Shown here: positions 38,295-47,000 of the stretch, in pieces | How positions within the stretch are numbered: position 1 is the stretch's first letter | Layout of the letters: the number at the start of each line of letters is the position of its first letter | DNA from: Megaleporinus macrocephalus | Lineage: Eukaryota > Chordata > Actinopteri > Characiformes > Anostomidae | DNA length: 64,000 bases | Reading direction: 5' to 3' | NCBI GenBank assembly: GCA_021613375.1 | Contig: CM038703.1 | Coordinates: 23,734,194-23,798,193 of the forward strand | The notes under the pieces: generated by a model | Databases searched by the model: none | Told to the model about the DNA's origin: nothing | Seen by the model: only the letters and a program-made list of their open reading frames with translations | Translations under genes and position numbers: made by a program

Positions 38295-41200
38295 GTATAT
38301 ATATATATAAAAAACGCTGTTTTTTTTTCATAAAATGCAGTGCTGCATAATGTTTGCATGAAAAACAAAAGCTGCCCTTTTAGGTTGTACAGGTGCATTC
38401 AAAATCAGGTCAACCAATCAGTGCTCTGTTGTCATCGTTACACATCAAAACAAACTTATGTTGAAAGGTGGCAAAACACATCTCAATTGTCCTCGCTAAA
38501 TATAAAGAAATATATTTTGGTCTTCTCTTCAGGCTAAGGAAGTTAGAAAGACACATAGTAACATTTTTATAACATATTTTAAGAGAATGCAACATGAGGA
38601 AAATGGGCACAGCACCACAGGTGGCAACCTTTTATCAACCATGAACAAATTATTTTTAGCTTTTTTTTGCATCCACTTTCCATATAGTTCATTTAAAGCA
38701 AAGTGTCTGTTATTCATGTTTTTCAGCTAAAATATTTATCTACTGTTTTGTTTGGCTGTGTTGCCAACTATATTCCATGCAAAATTTGCAACGGATAAAC
38801 ACTAAAGCCTACCATGCTGACACTAATGTAATGTAACCATGGACTATATCAGTTTGTATTCAATGTCATCAAAATATGTTTTTTTTTTTTTTTTTTAAAC
38901 CTTGTCAGTAAACTTAAAATTCTGATTGCACTCTGATTATACAGAGGATTTTGTGTGTGTAGCTTCTGTTTTTACAGTCATTGCGCTGCGCCTGATAAAT
39001 GAAATCTCTTTTATTTTACTTTTTTTCTCGTTTATTTAGGGCTAACGATAACGATAATTATCGCGAAATAACATTTTCTCGAAAGAACTATAAGACGTAG
39101 TCGATAGAAAGTCGATAGAATTAAGTTCCGTCCATGTTTTGAGAGACAACACGAACAGCCAATGAGAATGAGAATAGCGCCGCCCCCAACCAATCAGGTG
39201 AACCAGAGTTTCAGCCACTTCGTGTTTGGCTGAAGCACACAGAGTGTAAGCGTAGCAGCAGCTTAACCAACGTTCTAGTAATTTAGTTACTGCAGGCGTC
39301 ACAGTCGAGCAGTGAGAACAAAATAAGAAAAATTGATGACAAAAAACGTTAACTACTACTGAAAGAAACATGTTACACGTGTTAATAATCTTAAAATAAT
39401 CTGCTAAGATAAGAACAACTAGTAAACAGGTGCTGTCTTGCTGCTGTGTTGATAAAAGCGCTACGGGATGTTTGAGTCTCAAGTGCTCGTGTGTAGCACC
39501 ACATTGTTGTGTTTCTGTGTGAAACACTCCCACAACTTCGGATGCACACGAGTGATTGTTTGTAAAAAAATGCAGCTTGCGCTCCGGATAAATCCATGCT
39601 GTCTGCAGACGCGACGCACGTTATGCTGATCAACGTAATTTCGTAATCGATAAACATAAACATGTATACTGTATAAGTTCGAGTGAGAACGCTGAGGCAA
39701 AATTTACTTTATAATCAAAAAATCTTACTTAAAAACTTTATTATCTACCGAAACAGAATCGCTAAACGAACTCCTCATTTGAGCCGATAGAGTCGACTCA
39801 CCGCTACGAGTCATTTCCTCAGCCCTTAAAGGGCCAGCAGCAGCCTGCTTAACACAGTGTCTGTGTGTGAATACTGTTCACACTATTACTGCCCCATATA
39901 CACAACTGTATTAAACACACACACACATATGTGTGTGTGTATGTGTGTGGTTAATACAGTTGTGTAATGTTCTATAGTACATTTGTCTATTTGTCTGAAA
40001 ATAAAAAACAATTTAAGAAAAAAAAATAATTTTGATATCTTCATATCTCACTTAAAGTAAAAAGGAAATAGTGATTTGATTTATATCGTGATATATATCG
40101 ATATCGATGGATATGAAAAAAAAAATATTGTGATAAGTTTTTTTCCCATATCGCCCAGCCCTACTTTTATTTTCACATTATCAGCCAAAGAAGGATGTCA
40201 ACCAGAACAGGCAGAAGTCACACAGACAGTCAACCATATCTGAAGCGCTGATAATAAAGTTTATAGTAAAGTAAATGGGATTCCACGTTGAGTTTTTTGT
40301 GTTGCATCAACACCTTATCAGTACTGGCACCTAGACGCATTATTAGTATCAGTGATGGGAATATTGTTACCCATGACCAACACCAAAATTACACACACAC
40401 ACACACACAGCGCTAGTGCTAATTTAGGGTCACACAGAATACCACAACCCAAAAACACACCAAATCAACATAAATTAAATAAATAAAAAATCCTGAAAAC
40501 CGACTCACGAGAACTTCGCTCCTTCATGATGGCAGGGCCCAGTTTGAGTTTCTTCCCTTTAAAAGTGATCTGTTGCTGTGACACAGAGAGGGACACACTA
40601 AGTCACACATTACGGCTGCAAGGAAAAGATAAGAAGTACCTGACCCAAATACATCAACGAATTAGAAGCCATTTCACAGTCTCAGATAACCCAACGCACC
40701 GTGAAGAAAATGATGTAAACTTTTACAGTGACCGTACTTACTTCTACAATAGTCTGGATGTCAACATCCTCATTGAAGTACACAAAACCATACCTATGAC
40801 GAAAATGTAAATAAATCAGCGATGGGAATTATACTCATGGCGCAGAATAATGTTAATCTGGATGTGCTACTGCACTCACCCTTTGCAGATGCCACCACGG
40901 TAGGTGATTATTTTGACCTCCTTCACAGCGCCATATCTAGCGAAGAAATCTCGGATCTCGTTTTCCTCTACCTAAACAAGCGAAAACGTTCCTCAGCACT
41001 AGAAGCCATTTACCTGTTGCTTATTTCATGTAAAAAAATACGTCCCACCTTCATGTCGATGCCCCCAACGAACAGGGTGTTGGGGGTCAGTTTGCCCTCC
41101 GGTAAAACGTAACCGTTCGACAGCTTCAGAACTGACGTCTGAAATCCGTGACGCTGTTTCTGGATATCCTAAGTCATTCAAAACGTTTGATTAATCACAT

Positions 41201-41775
41201 AAGGCCACACTTTACTTAACATTACAAACGTTGCTGAATCTAAGAAACTAAATAAAAGGTTCGTACCGCTTGAGTTTTACGGTAACCCGCTTTTTAACCA
41301 CGCAGCTAATAGCTAACTTTTCTCTCAGAGATCAGTTGCGACCTCATTGACTACTTTTAGTCTTAGTTAGACCAAAAGGGTTAATACTTATTTTTATACT
41401 TTCGATTAAAACCGAGAAACACATTGTGGCCAACCAACCGTTAACGTTAATGACTAACCGTGGTAAAAGTTATTTCCTTTCCCTTTTCCCTCCCGGCTGT
41501 GCTTCACTATTTCATTGCTTCTTCACGTTTAACTCGCTCTGAAGAAAACTAACAATTTTTTATGGACCTACACCAGGATAAAGCAGCAAGTCATATATCG
41601 AAAAACAGCATAAACTATTGACAATATGCAGGCACCATGTCAGGCAACGTTAATTAACAAGGCTAGCCAGATGCTAGCCGAATGTTAACTTTTTTTAGGA
41701 CAAGAAATAGTACCACCGACGAACGTGAACATATTATTTACTCTACTCATGAGTAAGCTTCGTCAGACTTACCAT
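30904..41775 (-). CDS. dazl: deleted in azoospermia-like RNA-binding protein (complete, nine coding exons)
   Basis: Dazl is a germ-cell cytoplasmic protein that binds 3' UTRs and promotes translation and mRNA stability; in fish it is a germ-plasm component. Coding exons, in transcription order: 41773-41775, 41049-41168, 40880-40971, 40742-40793, 40509-40575, 36260-36390, 31964-32044, 31223-31258, 30904-30948. They sum to 627 nt, giving 208 codons and a TAG. The RRM has RNP2 TLFVGGI and RNP1 KGYGFVYF, followed by KGKKLKLGPAIMKER. A single DAZ-like motif (PYSYSGFPGVMVPHVPMNYS) follows. The C-terminus, DCGVQTLLTLL, matches fish Dazl. All junctions keep phase and use GT-AG. Zebrafish Dazl, from memory, is about 229 residues with a different first exon. 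The long introns carry transposons. Confidence 0.96.
31223..31258 (-). CDS. dazl: dazl coding exon 8
   Basis: A small 36-nt exon, WCGDQRTRLFNQ, matching zebrafish WCGEQRTRLVNQ. The acceptor is CCACCACAG and the donor GTCAGT, so its polypyrimidine tract is weak. Confidence 0.9.
31964..32044 (-). CDS. dazl: dazl coding exon 7 (DAZ-like motif)
   Basis: Twenty-seven whole codons encoding the Tyr/Pro-rich DAZ-like motif, PYSYSGFPGVMVPHVPMNYS then QSSYAYP. It is the only copy seen, as expected for Dazl. Confidence 0.94.
32760..33790 (-). pseudogene. Tc1-like transposase pseudogene
   Basis: The frame at 33228-32992 reads WTDETHVELFGKN, YVWRKKGTAYQHEN, and QLKLSRNWVMQ, then a stop. After the stop comes DNDPKH, the second acidic block of the Tc1 DDE catalytic domain, and LWNDLKGVVYSRHPKNMAEL further on. 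Stops and shifts show it is dead. Confidence 0.85.
33890..35732 (+). mobile_element. solo LTR of a retrovirus-like or Gypsy-like element (1843 bp)
   Basis: It begins TGTAACG and ends CGTTACA, a perfect 7-bp inverted terminus with the TG...CA rule. It is flanked by a 4-bp target duplication, GGTA (33886-33889 and 35733-35736). Inside are a CCAAT box (34612-34616), TATAAA (34733-34738), a CT-rich stretch and AATAAA (35543-35548), which set the plus orientation. There are no gag, pol or env reading frames. The class is undecided; a 4-bp duplication fits both gammaretrovirus-like and Gypsy elements. Confidence 0.85.
35104..35282 (+). repeat. 108-bp direct repeat within the LTR
   Basis: Two copies start at 35104 and 35212 with AACCAAACCGC(A/C)CATGCGC and share CCGTCACCGAGGCAACCAGC. 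The stretch is much more GC- and CpG-rich than its surroundings. Confidence 0.85.
36260..36390 (-). CDS. dazl: dazl coding exon 6
   Basis: A 131-nt exon encoding SVQSPLVGPSQWVSPSPYIY followed by CTCCPPGLAPPSP, a segment typical of fish Dazl (zebrafish YMYCSCCPPGLAPPSP). Confidence 0.95.
37806..37940 (+). pseudogene. mariner/Tc1-like transposase C-terminal fragment
   Basis: The frame reads KEELTAGIKKIWASLTPTQR and HRLIASMPLRIEED then a stop, resembling the C-terminus of Tc1/mariner transposases (a Trp-containing helix followed by ...SMPxRI). The rest of the element is not recognisable. It lies in dazl intron 5. Confidence 0.55.
38232..38311 (+). repeat. compound (CA)n(TA)n microsatellite
   Basis: About 26 CA units followed by TA units in dazl intron 5. 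Confidence 0.9.
39039..40162. mobile_element. hAT-like nonautonomous element
   Basis: The left end is GGGCTAACGATAACGATAAT and the right end is ATATCGCCCAGCCCT. The right end, read in complement, is AGGGCTGGGCGATAT, a common hAT-type terminus in fish. No transposase frame is seen. A strong hairpin lies inside at 39900-39965. It is located in dazl intron 5. Confidence 0.5.
40509..40575 (-). CDS. dazl: dazl coding exon 5
   Basis: A 67-nt exon encoding the end of the RRM, QQITFKGKKLKLGPAIMKER, with acceptor CACAG and donor GTGAG. Confidence 0.96.
40742..40793 (-). CDS. dazl: dazl coding exon 4
   Basis: A 52-nt exon encoding the rest of RNP1 (YGFVYF) and EDVDIQTIVE, in phase with both neighbours. 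Confidence 0.95.
40880..40971 (-). CDS. dazl: dazl coding exon 3
   Basis: Encodes the RRM helix 1 and strand 2-3 region, EIRDFFARYGAVKEVKIITY, and ends inside the glycine of RNP1. It is 92 nt with GT-AG borders. Confidence 0.96.
41049..41168 (-). CDS. dazl: dazl coding exon 2
   Basis: Forty whole codons with acceptor TTAG at 41169 and donor GTGGG at 41048. It encodes LSNGYVLPEGKLTPNT and the RNP2 motif TLFVGGID, the first strand of the RRM. Confidence 0.96.
41773..41775 (-). CDS. dazl: dazl coding exon 1 (initiator codon only)
   Basis: Only the ATG is coding in this exon; GTAAGT follows immediately. The downstream exon begins DIQKQRHGF, which aligns with the zebrafish DIQKHRQGF segment. The 5' UTR lies upstream, to the right. 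Confidence 0.85.
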
Positions 41776-41900
41776 GTCTAAAACCTCTAAAATAGCTCAA
41801 TAAATTAATATCTGTCCAAATTCTCTGTCCGCTTCAGCTGAAACCATCTAAACTGGCGCTGGCGTTGTGACAAGATTCCAGTGCAACGCCACGCCTACAC
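41776..41900 (-). promoter_or_regulatory. dazl: dazl 5' UTR and proximal promoter region
   Basis: Immediately upstream of the dazl ATG the minus strand has no obvious TATA box. It contains a GC-rich patch with GGCGTGGCG (near 41886-41894) and CGCCAGCGCC, in otherwise AT-rich DNA. This would suit a TATA-less germ-line promoter, but the start site is not determinable by eye. Confidence 0.35.
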
Positions 41901-42480
41901 TCAGCACTAATTGGGGAAAAGCCACATATTTCAGTGGCATTTTAGCTGCATACATGACGCCTGAGTCGATAAATGAGGTTCTATTTATATTTACAAGATT
42001 AAATTTTGGTATTAATTATCTCGACTAGTTTAAAAGGGATGCGTTGACATACGTCTCTATGAGCAAATTAAACCAGTTTACAAAACATTTTAAGTTTACA
42101 ATACAGAAATAAACCAATCACAAATTCATTAGGTTAGATCTAAGCAAGATCCTGACCAACAGGTGAAAACCCACAGAAAAAAATTATTTTTATTGACAAC
42201 AACAATGTTTGAAGGTGAGGTGAATTAAATTTCCACATCACATAAGTCATCCTACTGTAAAATACATACTAAATGTATAAATTGTACGATATTGAATTCC
42301 AGTCAAAAATACTGCTTAGAAAAGAAGAGCCATTTATGTGAAAACAGTATCCATTAAAAGAAAATTTTCAAATGTGAGTGTCCATCAAGTCTAGCGACCA
42401 GATAGATGATGAAGTAGCAATTACCAGCCTTCTTTCCTCACCTAATCAAGGATTTAAGCAACTGATGTGCTTTAAGAATC

Positions 42481-42956
42481 ATCTTTGTGCCAAGATGCTT
42501 TCTGGAAACCCAGTCCAAACTTCTCCTCAGCCACATTAAACTTTCTGTGAGGGTACACATTGTGGAAGTCCTGCCATTTGGAACTTTAGGTCAACTCTGA
42601 TATTAACATTCACATTAACTCTTAATGTGAGATCCTTTTTGGGGGAAGAGATCAAAAATCACAGTTATCAAATCCTCTATGCCAACACTATGAAGAAGCA
42701 ATCATGTTGCACAGTGCACAGACAGCTGTTTTTGGCAAGAGCAATAATGCCTTTTTATTTATTTGGAGTTAATACCATTTCAACATTTTAATATGAGAAC
42801 ATCCCTCGTGTACAACGCCATTTGCAGCTACCATGGGAACCAAGAAAAATCAGATAGGAAACACCAGGAACATAACCTAGTAGAACATAAGAGTTCACAT
42901 ATTACTGATTTTAAAAAGGTGAAAAAATTATTTAACACAAGCTTAAATTGCATCTA
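42481..42956 (+). repeat. repeat block Y, copy 1
   Basis: About 476 bp, from ATCTTTGTGCC to AAATTGCATCTA. It is highly similar, in the same orientation, to 45108-45570. Confidence 0.85.
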
Positions 42957-43005
42957 TGGGTTAAAATCTTTTAGAAAAAAAATAAAAAGAGGAACAGAGG
43001 TCAAT

Positions 43006-43006
<1 letters not shown>

Positions 43007-43087
<81 letters not shown>
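43007..43087 (+). repeat. long (TA)n tract between dazl and tbc1d5
   Basis: About 39 uninterrupted TA units, followed by GTGTGTG. Confidence 0.95.
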
Positions 43088-43095
<8 letters not shown>

Positions 43096-43493
43096 TGACA
43101 TGTATTCAGGCACTGGAAAATAAACAATCAATGCTGGAGAGAAAGAGATGTTAGAGATGTTATTGTTCATGTTGATTAAGGCTCCCCCTTCTCTGGCAGG
43201 CTTAGGAGACACACTGCCCTCATTATTATTACAGTCATTATGCAGAGGGGGGGAGAGAAAGAGAACAGAGGTCTGATTACTGATAAAGAATAGAGGACTA
43301 ACAAGAGCCACACTGTAATAAGGGAGTCTATGAGGGGGGTTATTCATATATTAAGTTAATAGTGTGCAGTGTATGAGGTGGTATTAAGATTATGTGGGGT
43401 CCAAATGTGTTTAAAGTAAATTACAGTACAGAGCAACTAAAGAGCTAAACCAAAGGTGCTGACATAAGACTGTGGGTCAGTTGAGGGTACAGT

Positions 43494-43513
43494 TGTGTGT
43501 GTGTGTGTGTGTG

Positions 43514-43595
<82 letters not shown>
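43494..43595 (+). repeat. compound (GT)n(TA)n tract in the tbc1d5 3' flank
   Basis: About 12 GT units, then about 37 TA units, about 170 bases below the tbc1d5 stop. Confidence 0.95.
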
Positions 43596-43597
<2 letters not shown>

Positions 43598-43768
43598 ATT
43601 TATGACCACAGTCAAAGAAGCAGTTTATGGAATGGGGTCTAGGGTGTTAGGGGTTATTAAGGCGTTTAGCCCAAGTTTATATGTGCAAAAGTCCAGCAGA
43701 GTGGCTTATCCCCTAAAGGGGTTCCAAGGTCAGACTCAAAGAGAGGACAGGTTAATTAACTACACCAG

Positions 43769-44014
43769 TCAAATGTCAGCGGGGTTGACAATGGTAAAAT
43801 CAGAGTCTTTGCTGTTAGTGCTGCCCTCGTCAGGACTGGATGAGCCAGAAGTGGTTCCCATAAGAGGATCCTGAAACTCTGCCTTGTTAAAGGGGCGTGA
43901 AATCTTGAATGCTGGGGCAACGGCAGGGCCTCCATGCTCCTCACTCTCATTTGGCTGGAGTTCGCCATCCTGTGAAACTAGAATGTAATCGTCCCAGTTC
44001 CTCCCTTCAGGAAC
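43769..44014 (-). CDS. tbc1d5: tbc1d5 last coding exon with LIR2-like motif and stop
   Basis: Eighty-one codons plus TGA (43771-43769). It encodes NWDDYILVSQDG, where Y-I-L-V matches the position of the human F-I-L-I LC3-interacting motif, then FNKAEFQDPLMG and the family C-terminus KDSDFTIVNPADI. Confidence 0.94.
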   Translation of the reverse strand, partial: VPEGRNWDDYILVSQDGELQPNESEEHGGPAVAPAFKISRPFNKAEFQDPLMGTTSGSSSPDEGSTNSKDSDFTIVNPADI

Positions 44015-47000
44015 CTAGGGTGAAAGAAAAGAAGGAAATAATAGTTTAATAAGCCAATCAGGAAAAATGTATACTTTTGTATCTGTGAATCTGCCAACAC
44101 TTGTGGTTTCCATGGTACAGATTAAAACTGGTGCACAGAATAAAGGAAGTTTTCAAAATGTTAGATTGTCACAAAAGTTTTAAAAAAATGTATATAGAGA
44201 AAAAAAATAACCAGAATACTAAATTGGTAATTTCACTACAAGTGTGTACAATGTATTTATTACTTCATGTAATTCCTCTCTTACCTGTGACTCTAATGTG
44301 GGCACTACTTCACTTGATGACGGCTTTTCCTCCTGTATCTCCATCTCTTTCTCTTGCTCTGAAAGATGACTGGGGTCCAGATGAGAATTGGGTCGAGCAG
44401 CCTCAGTATCAGTATCAGCAATAGCAGCTGCGGAGCCATCTTGTTGAACTCTGTGCTGGGCTGTAGAGCAATAGTGGTCGTCTGCTATGGTAATCTCCTC
44501 ATTCTCCTCGGCCTCCAGCTGACTCTGGTTGAAACGCAGAGCTCCCTTTAAAATGTCCTTGATCTGGAGAGAGAAGTTTATATGTGTATGTGAAACCTTC
44601 AGCAAACCTTAATTTGTGCTATAGTCAGGGCTGCTGACTCTTATGCAAAGACTTGCAGAATTCAGTCTAATGTCACACTCTCATGCAAAACTTAGCTTAG
44701 CGCTTAGAGGCACAGTTTTCTAAGTCCAAGGTTTAATGTTACATAGTGGTTATGAGGCTTAGTAGCTACCGTAAGTTTCATGTTATTAAACAGAGAGGAC
44801 AGAAGGGAGTGAGTTATGAAATTTGAACTATTACACAAAAACAAAGACTTATATATCCTGTAGAAAATACTATTTGTTAGAAACATTGCACTGTTTGGGA
44901 GTCACTTTTTAAATACCTACACATTGTACTACACAGGGAGCTGTTTTTCATTTTGAAATTGATGCCAGCAACACACAAAAAATCATTAAAAAAATCTTTT
45001 TTATGGGCAACAAGACTGGTAAAGTTATGTAATGCTAAATTATATACCTGGTGGAACATCTTACAACTAATTAGGTCGTTTGGCTAAAATGAGCAGCCCG
45101 GAGAAACATCTTTGTGCCAAGACACTTTCAGTAAACCCAGTCCAAACTTCTCCTCAGTTCCACATTGAACTTCCTGTGAGGAAATCCTGCCATCTGGAAC
45201 TTCAAGTCAACTCTTCATATTAACATTCACATTAACTAACAATAATTGAGATCATCTTTAGTGAAAGGATCAAAAATCAGTTATCAAATCCTCTATGCCA
45301 AGACTATGAGACATCAATCATGTTGCACAGTGCACAGACAGCTGTTTTTGGCAAGAGTAATAATGCCTTTTTATTTATTTGGAGTTAATATCATTTCAAC
45401 ATTTCAATATGAGAACATCCCTCGTGTGCAATGCCATTCACAGTTACCATGGGGACAAAGAGAAATCAGATAGGAAACACCAGGAACATAACCCAGTAAA
45501 ACATAAGTTCACATATCACTGATTTTAAAAAGGTGGAAAAATTATTTAACAAAAGCTTAAATTGCATCTAAATTGAATGTTATCACACAAAGAGGACAGA
45601 AGGCAGTGAGTTATGAAATTTATTACACTATTACACAAAAATAAAGCATTATATAGCCTGTAGGAGATGCACATGTGGCTGAGTCCCAAATAGCTATTTG
45701 TTAGAAATATTATGCAATGTTTGGGAGCCATTTTGTAACGACCTACGCAGTGTTCTACACAGGGAAAATGGAGCTGTTTTTCATTTTGACCGGTAAAGTT
45801 ATGTAATGCTAAATTATATACCTGGTGGAACATCTTACAACTAGTTAGTTCATTTGGCAAAAAAGAGCATCACAGAGAGGCTAAGTCTTTCAGAAGTAAA
45901 GATGGGGAAGGGGTCACGAGAGTAGGTGAACAGAGCAACAAACAGAGCAACAGATTTAGAGAAGAGGGACAAGGCCAAAAACTTGTGCTGGACAGACATG
46001 GATTTTGGGCCCTCAGGCGGCACTGCATTAAAAACAGACACCATTCTGCAGTGAAAGTCACTGCATTGGCTCGAAAACCACTGTCTCTGAACAGTTTGTT
46101 GCTGTATCCATAAATTCAAGTTAAAACACAAATGACATTTTTTGATTTTTGGACATAGCACAGGTCACTTGCATGTCTATGAGGGTGATGAACAATACAT
46201 ATGCGTTATTTATTTCAGCAAGACAATTCTGTGTTTTGGACAGCAGTATGGCTCTGTTGTAAAAGAGTCCATGTGCTAAACTGGCCTGCCTACAGTCCAG
46301 GTCTGTCACTTATAGAAAAGGTTTTGTGCATATGTTGTCTATGTACTATCCCATTAAATATAGGGCTAAATGATTGAACCATCATTGCATTGCATTTTAT
46401 TTACTTTTTGTACAGGATGTACAGTACGTATACAAAGTATATAGGTTGTTGGCCCTTCGTAAAATATAATTATGTTAACAAAAGTGTTTGCTATGCATCA
46501 TTTAAATACTACAGCATAAAATTAAACTGCAGAAATAAACATCAACTTGTTAGTTGAACAAAACATAAAAAGGGAGCACATAATAATAGTGCATGAAAGC
46601 TTGAATCTCTTGCTTTACTAACAGGAGCAAAAGCAACCCATTTTAATATGTCTGTGATTCTAGGTTTGATAACTTATGTAGTTACGGTGTTTAAGTATTT
46701 TTAACTGCTCTGTATTCTATTTCTCTGTAATTAGACTGTATGTTGGCCTCATTAAAGCAGGAAAACCACTTCAGCATAAAACTATTATCAAACTTAGCAG
46801 AACTTCACGGTCTTCGGCCTTTACTCCTTTATGTGGCACAATATCATTTAACTGGTTTACATGTATTTGTATTTTTGTTAAATATTAAATTAGATCACAT
46901 TACATATATTAAAATTCTTGGTTCTATATTAAATTAATTTATGTAGTGTCGAGGTGCATTATAATAAGTGTCACACCTGTTTGAGCCCAGCAAGTGACAC

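Larger units (their letters stand above)
41901..43768 (-). other. interval between dazl and tbc1d5
   Basis: This stretch should contain the tbc1d5 3' UTR and the dazl promoter. A TTTATT on the plus strand (AATAAA on the minus strand) at 42189-42194 and others near 42751 are possible tbc1d5 poly(A) signals; none is certain. It also holds a repeat block (42481-42956) and two long TA microsatellites. No PLCL2 exon or other gene is seen. Confidence 0.55.

Noticed and set aside
39042..39533. Minus-strand 163-codon frame, the longest in the window
   Set aside because: It lies inside an hAT-like nonautonomous element and its translation resembles no transposase or other family I know.
40822..41112. 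Plus-strand 96-codon frame
   Set aside because: Antisense to dazl exons 2 and 3.
42763..43098. Open frames of 111-128 codons on both strands through the TA repeats
   Set aside because: Their length comes from microsatellite translation (Tyr-Ile repeats). No family match.
43497..43874. Plus-strand 125-codon frame
   Set aside because: Its second half is antisense to the last tbc1d5 exon and its first half is a TA/GT repeat.
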